A DNA stretch of 45,664 nucleotides, from the NCBI GenBank assembly GCA_013036995.1, contig JAAOXG010000054.1, positions 1-45,664 on the forward strand, in the 5' to 3' direction. The stretch is from Lacrimispora defluvii (GTDB lineage: Bacteria; Bacillota; Clostridia; Lachnospirales; Lachnospiraceae). Each line of letters starts with the position of its first letter. Positions within the stretch are counted from its first letter, which is position 1. Position numbers and translations under genes: made by a program. Shown one piece after another: positions 43,028-45,664 of this stretch. Under the pieces are notes generated by a model, which worked only from the letters and a program-made list of their open reading frames with translations, ran no database searches and had not been told where the DNA came from.

Positions 43028-45664
43028 CTATCTTTCGTCTCTGCGCCTATGGCTGATTGCCAGATAGGCTGCCAATAAGATTCCAGATAAAATTGCTGCA
43101 ACGCCCTGTACAGGTGCCCTGTCACCAGTCTTTGGAAGTCCGGCTAAGGGAATGTTGCCATCGTCAATGGTTACAAGGTTTGTATTTTCCGGCAGATTCG
43201 CCAGAGGAACTGGTACAGGCTCAATGGTAACAGTTGTGTCACCAGGGCCTCCTGCCTGGCGGGTACCGGTTGCTCTTGGACCACCGCCGGAGCTTCCTCC
43301 GCTGCTTCCCCCACTGCTTCCTCCGCCGTTGTAACTCCATAATGCGGTATAAACTACATTTTCTGATACGGTCTTTGCGATTTCTTTATTCCAGCCGATA
43401 AAACTGTAGTTACCGTTTGCTGTAGTCTGCCCTTCAAATGCAGGAACCGCATCGCCATAGCTGAGACCTGTGTTAGTTTGTGCATTGAATGAGCCATGCT
43501 CTCCTGGATTATAGGTTATAGCAAACTGCTGCTTAAAGTAAACCCGGAGTACCATACCGCCATCGCCTGCGACTGCTGCCTCAAATACATTGGCTGCATT
43601 TGAATCAAGTATATATCCGCTCATAGCTGCCTTATCAGAATCGGTTACGGATGCCATCGCATCCGTTGTTCCTGCTCTCAATGAAGAATTGTTAGCCTTC
43701 TCCGGATACTTTCCTTTACTCTGGTAATAGAATTCCACTGTATATTTTGTGCTGGTTGAAGAAATCCATTGTGCTACATAAGTGTTGTCTGTTGTAACAA
43801 CCGGCTCAGGTTTGGGACTCCAGCCTGCGAATACATATCCAGGCTTACCGATGGGCGTCCCGTCATATTCGGGAGTTACTGAGTTGTAATCCAGACCTTC
43901 CGCTTTCTGAATCCCAAAGGTTCCCTGGGTACCGGGCGCATAAGTTACTGTGAACTGCTGTTTGAAGTAAACCTTAAGAACCAGACTTCCATCTCCAGCA
44001 ATTGCTCCACTCAATACATTTTCTTTTGCTTCGTCAAACACGTAACCCGGTTTCTTTATTTGCCTGTCATCATCCGTCACCTCAGCCTTAGATTCTGTAT
44101 AGCCATTTCTGGTATACGAATACGTTGGCTGCTCCGAATATTCTCCATTTACCTGATAATACAGGTCTACCATATAAGGAACCTGCACCGGATCATAATA
44201 AACATTTATTACATTATTTTCTCCGGTTATAACCGTAGGTAATTCTGGATTGTATGGCTTATCTGATAATTTATAGCCAACCTTATCTTTTAATTGTACT
44301 TGATTTACAGTTGGATCAGCTACCAATACTTTTTGATTTTCTTCTGCCCCCGCATCCTCAGTGTTATTATAAAAATATCTGATTTTGTAATTCAGGGTCT
44401 GATTCTCATCAACTACAAACTTGGCATAGAAAGTGGTGCCGTCTACCCAGCCGTCTACCGGGCGTTCCGGTGCGAAATTATCGGAAGCAGACGCCAGATC
44501 ATTGCATTCTGTATCTTTATACCAGCCACTAAATTTATAACCATTGTCTGCGGTTGCTGTGGAACCTTTTGAATCTCCTATATCAGGATTTAGATCTTCA
44601 CTGGCTGTAGATACCTTACCTGCTCCAACTGCCTGGAAATTAATCTTAACATTGTCTTTTAAGCTCCATTGTGCTTCATAATTTACGTCTGCTTTAACAG
44701 TTGATTCCAGCGTTGGACTCCAGCCTGTAAATACATATCCTGGCTTTCCTGTCGGGATCCCGTTAAACTCAGGAGTTGTTGCGTTATAGTCCAGGCCTTT
44801 CACATTCTGACTCTCAAAGGTTCCCTGGAGACCGGGATCATAAGTGACTGTGAACTGCTGTTTGAAGTAAATCTTAAGAACCAGACTTCCGTCTCCGGCA
44901 ATTGCTCCACTCAATACATTTTCTTTGCCTTCGTCTAACACGTAACCTGGTTTCTTTATTTGCCTGTCGTCAGCCGTCACCTCAGCCTCAGATTCCGTAT
45001 AACCATCTCTGGTATATGAATAAGTTGGCTGCTCCTCATATTCTCCATTTACCTGATAATACAGGTCTACCATATAATTAACCTGCGCTGAATCATAATA
45101 AACGTTTATTACATTGTTTTCTCCAGTGATGACCGTAGGCAGTTCTGGACTGTATGGTTTATCTGATAATTTATAGCCAACCTTATCTTTTAATGGTACT
45201 TGATTTACAGTTGGATCAGCTACCAATACCCTTTTATTTTCTTCTGCCCCTGCATCCTCAGTGTTATTATAGAAATATTTGATTTTGTAATTCAGGGTCT
45301 GATTCTCATCAACTACAAACTTGGCATAGAAAGTGGTGCCATCTACCCAGCCGTCAACCGGGCGTTCCGGTGTGAAGTTATCGGAAGCAGACGCCAGATC
45401 ATTGCATTCTGTATCTCTATACCAGCCACTAAATTTATAACCATTGTCTGCGGTTGCTGTGGAACCGTTCGAATCTCCGATATCAGGATTTAGATCTTCA
45501 CTGGCTGTAGATACCTTACCTTCTCCAACTGCCTGGAAATTAATCTTAACATTGTCTTTTAAGCTCCATTGTGCTTCATAATTGACGTCTGCTATAACAG
45601 TTGGTTCCAGCGTTGGACTCCAGCCTGTAAATACATATCCTGGCTTTCCTGTTGGGGTCCCGTT
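43028..45664 (-). CDS. LPXTG cell-wall surface protein with InlB/MucBP-like repeats, C-terminal part
   Basis: The frame is open from the right edge (45664) to TAG at 43028, at least 878 codons; the apparent start at 45226 is an internal Leu codon. Repeats carry InlB-B/Flg_new modules (VTYDPG..GTF...GLDYN..TPEF.G.P.GKPGYVFTGWSP), a RYFYNNTEDAG module and a MucBP-like VDLYYQVNGEY...GYTES module. Near the end are a Gly/Ser-rich spacer, the sortase signal LPKTG (43124-43138), a hydrophobic segment and a basic tail HRRRDER. It is anchored covalently to peptidoglycan and probably acts as an adhesin or spacer; the ligand-binding head is outside the window. Confidence 0.92.
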   Translation of the reverse strand, partial: NGTPTGKPGYVFTGWSPTLEPTVIADVNYEAQWSLKDNVKINFQAVGEGKVSTASEDLNPDIGDSNGSTATADNGYKFSGWYRDTECNDLASASDNFTPERPVDGWVDGTTFYAKFVVDENQTLNYKIKYFYNNTEDAGAEENKRVLVADPTVNQVPLKDKVGYKLSDKPYSPELPTVITGENNVINVYYDSAQVNYMVDLYYQVNGEYEEQPTYSYTRDGYTESEAEVTADDRQIKKPGYVLDEGKENVLSGAIAGDGSLVLKIYFKQQFTVTYDPGLQGTFESQNVKGLDYNATTPEFNGIPTGKPGYVFTGWSPTLESTVKADVNYEAQWSLKDNVKINFQAVGAGKVSTASEDLNPDIGDSKGSTATADNGYKFSGWYKDTECNDLASASDNFAPERPVDGWVDGTTFYAKFVVDENQTLNYKIRYFYNNTEDAGAEENQKVLVADPTVNQVQLKDKVGYKLSDKPYNPELPTVITGENNVINVYYDPVQVPYMVDLYYQVNGEYSEQPTYSYTRNGYTESKAEVTDDDRQIKKPGYVFDEAKENVLSGAIAGDGSLVLKVYFKQQFTVTYAPGTQGTFGIQKAEGLDYNSVTPEYDGTPIGKPGYVFAGWSPKPEPVVTTDNTYVAQWISSTSTKYTVEFYYQSKGKYPEKANNSSLRAGTTDAMASVTDSDKAAMSGYILDSNAANVFEAAVAGDGGMVLRVYFKQQFAITYNPGEHGSFNAQTNTGLSYGDAVPAFEGQTTANGNYSFIGWNKEIAKTVSENVVYTALWSYNGGGSSGGSSGGSSGGGPRATGTRQAGGPGDTTVTIEPVPVPLANLPENTNLVTIDDGNIPLAGLPKTGDRAPVQGVAAILSGILLAAYLAISHRRRDER
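43785..45664 (-). repeat. 900-bp tandem repeat array within the surface protein gene
   Basis: The period is exactly 900 bp (300 codons): the same blocks occur at about 43,841, 44,741 and 45,641, and at 44,261 and 45,161. The two right-hand copies are about 90 percent identical in DNA; the left one is more diverged. The array runs off the window. Confidence 0.88.

Noticed and set aside
45200-45226. A complete surface protein starting at 45226
   Set aside because: The codon is TTG (Leu) inside a repeat; the other repeat copy has Leu in the same place and the frame stays open to the window edge.

Overview
The window reads as chromosomal DNA of a low-to-medium GC, Gram-positive anaerobe of the class Clostridia, most likely a Lachnospiraceae member of the Lacrimispora/Enterocloster/Hungatella type. 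The grounds are gene order (uvrC-hprK-murB-rapZ-whiA-crh-like; greA-lysS), lineage-restricted families (DUF6145, DUF1653, DUF1846, C_GCAxxG_C_C), strong AGGAGG ribosome binding sites, a sortase-type LPXTG surface protein and a family-1 sugar ABC transporter without its own ATPase. The genus is inference. There are no rRNA or tRNA genes, no CRISPR array and no transposase.

Region 1 (1 to about 6,920, all minus strand) is one end of an integrative and conjugative element (ICE). Read outward from lysS it holds an attachment-like region with GTGGTA repeats, a terminator, a nested small ORF, a DUF3970 protein, ParA, ParB, a RepA_N/DUF6017-like replication initiator, a small DUF6050-like membrane protein, a four-repeat zinc-ribbon protein with a degenerate nuclease-like tail, an unrecognised 226-residue protein, PcfB, and the start of the VirD4/TraG coupling protein, which runs off the left edge. 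A 12-base motif (TACAGCGATAGG on the coding strand) occurs three times in this element, next to hairpins or the first ORF.

Region 2 (6,924-10,406, minus) is housekeeping: lysS, greA, dusB and a DUF6145 gene. A consensus sigma-A promoter lies upstream of greA.

Region 3 (10,509-24,695) is a pectin/galacturonate utilisation locus. It contains a LacI-family regulator divergent from uxaA-uxaB; an operon (lipoprotein binding protein, GH88/105-like pseudoenzyme, two permeases, GH28 polygalacturonase, TIM-barrel isomerase/epimerase); an AraC regulator; a GH105 unsaturated rhamnogalacturonyl hydrolase; and a divergent acyl esterase. The enzymes lack signal peptides. The inferred flow is import of pectic oligosaccharides, intracellular deacetylation and trimming by the esterase, GH105 and GH28, then galacturonate catabolism through UxaB and UxaA. 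Palindromes with GTAAG/CTTAC half-sites sit at or just after the start of three promoters (lacI, uxaAB, transporter), which suggests one local regulon, possibly also read by CcpA.

Region 4 (24,770-39,737, minus) is core metabolism and maintenance: pfkA, dnaE, then a long operon DUF1653-uvrC-hprK-murB-rapZ-whiA-crh-like headed by a lipoprotein, then map-tag-GNAT. The HPr-like protein has Glu at position 15 instead of the catalytic His but keeps Ser46, so it resembles the regulatory protein Crh. Its kinase hprK is in the same operon.

Region 5 (39,892-42,945, plus) holds a DUF1846 protein and a translationally coupled pair, a C_GCAxxG_C_C redox-type protein and a TDT-family transporter. Region 6 (43,028 to the right edge, minus) is the C-terminal part of a large LPXTG cell-wall protein built from 900-bp tandem repeats of InlB-type/MucBP-like modules.
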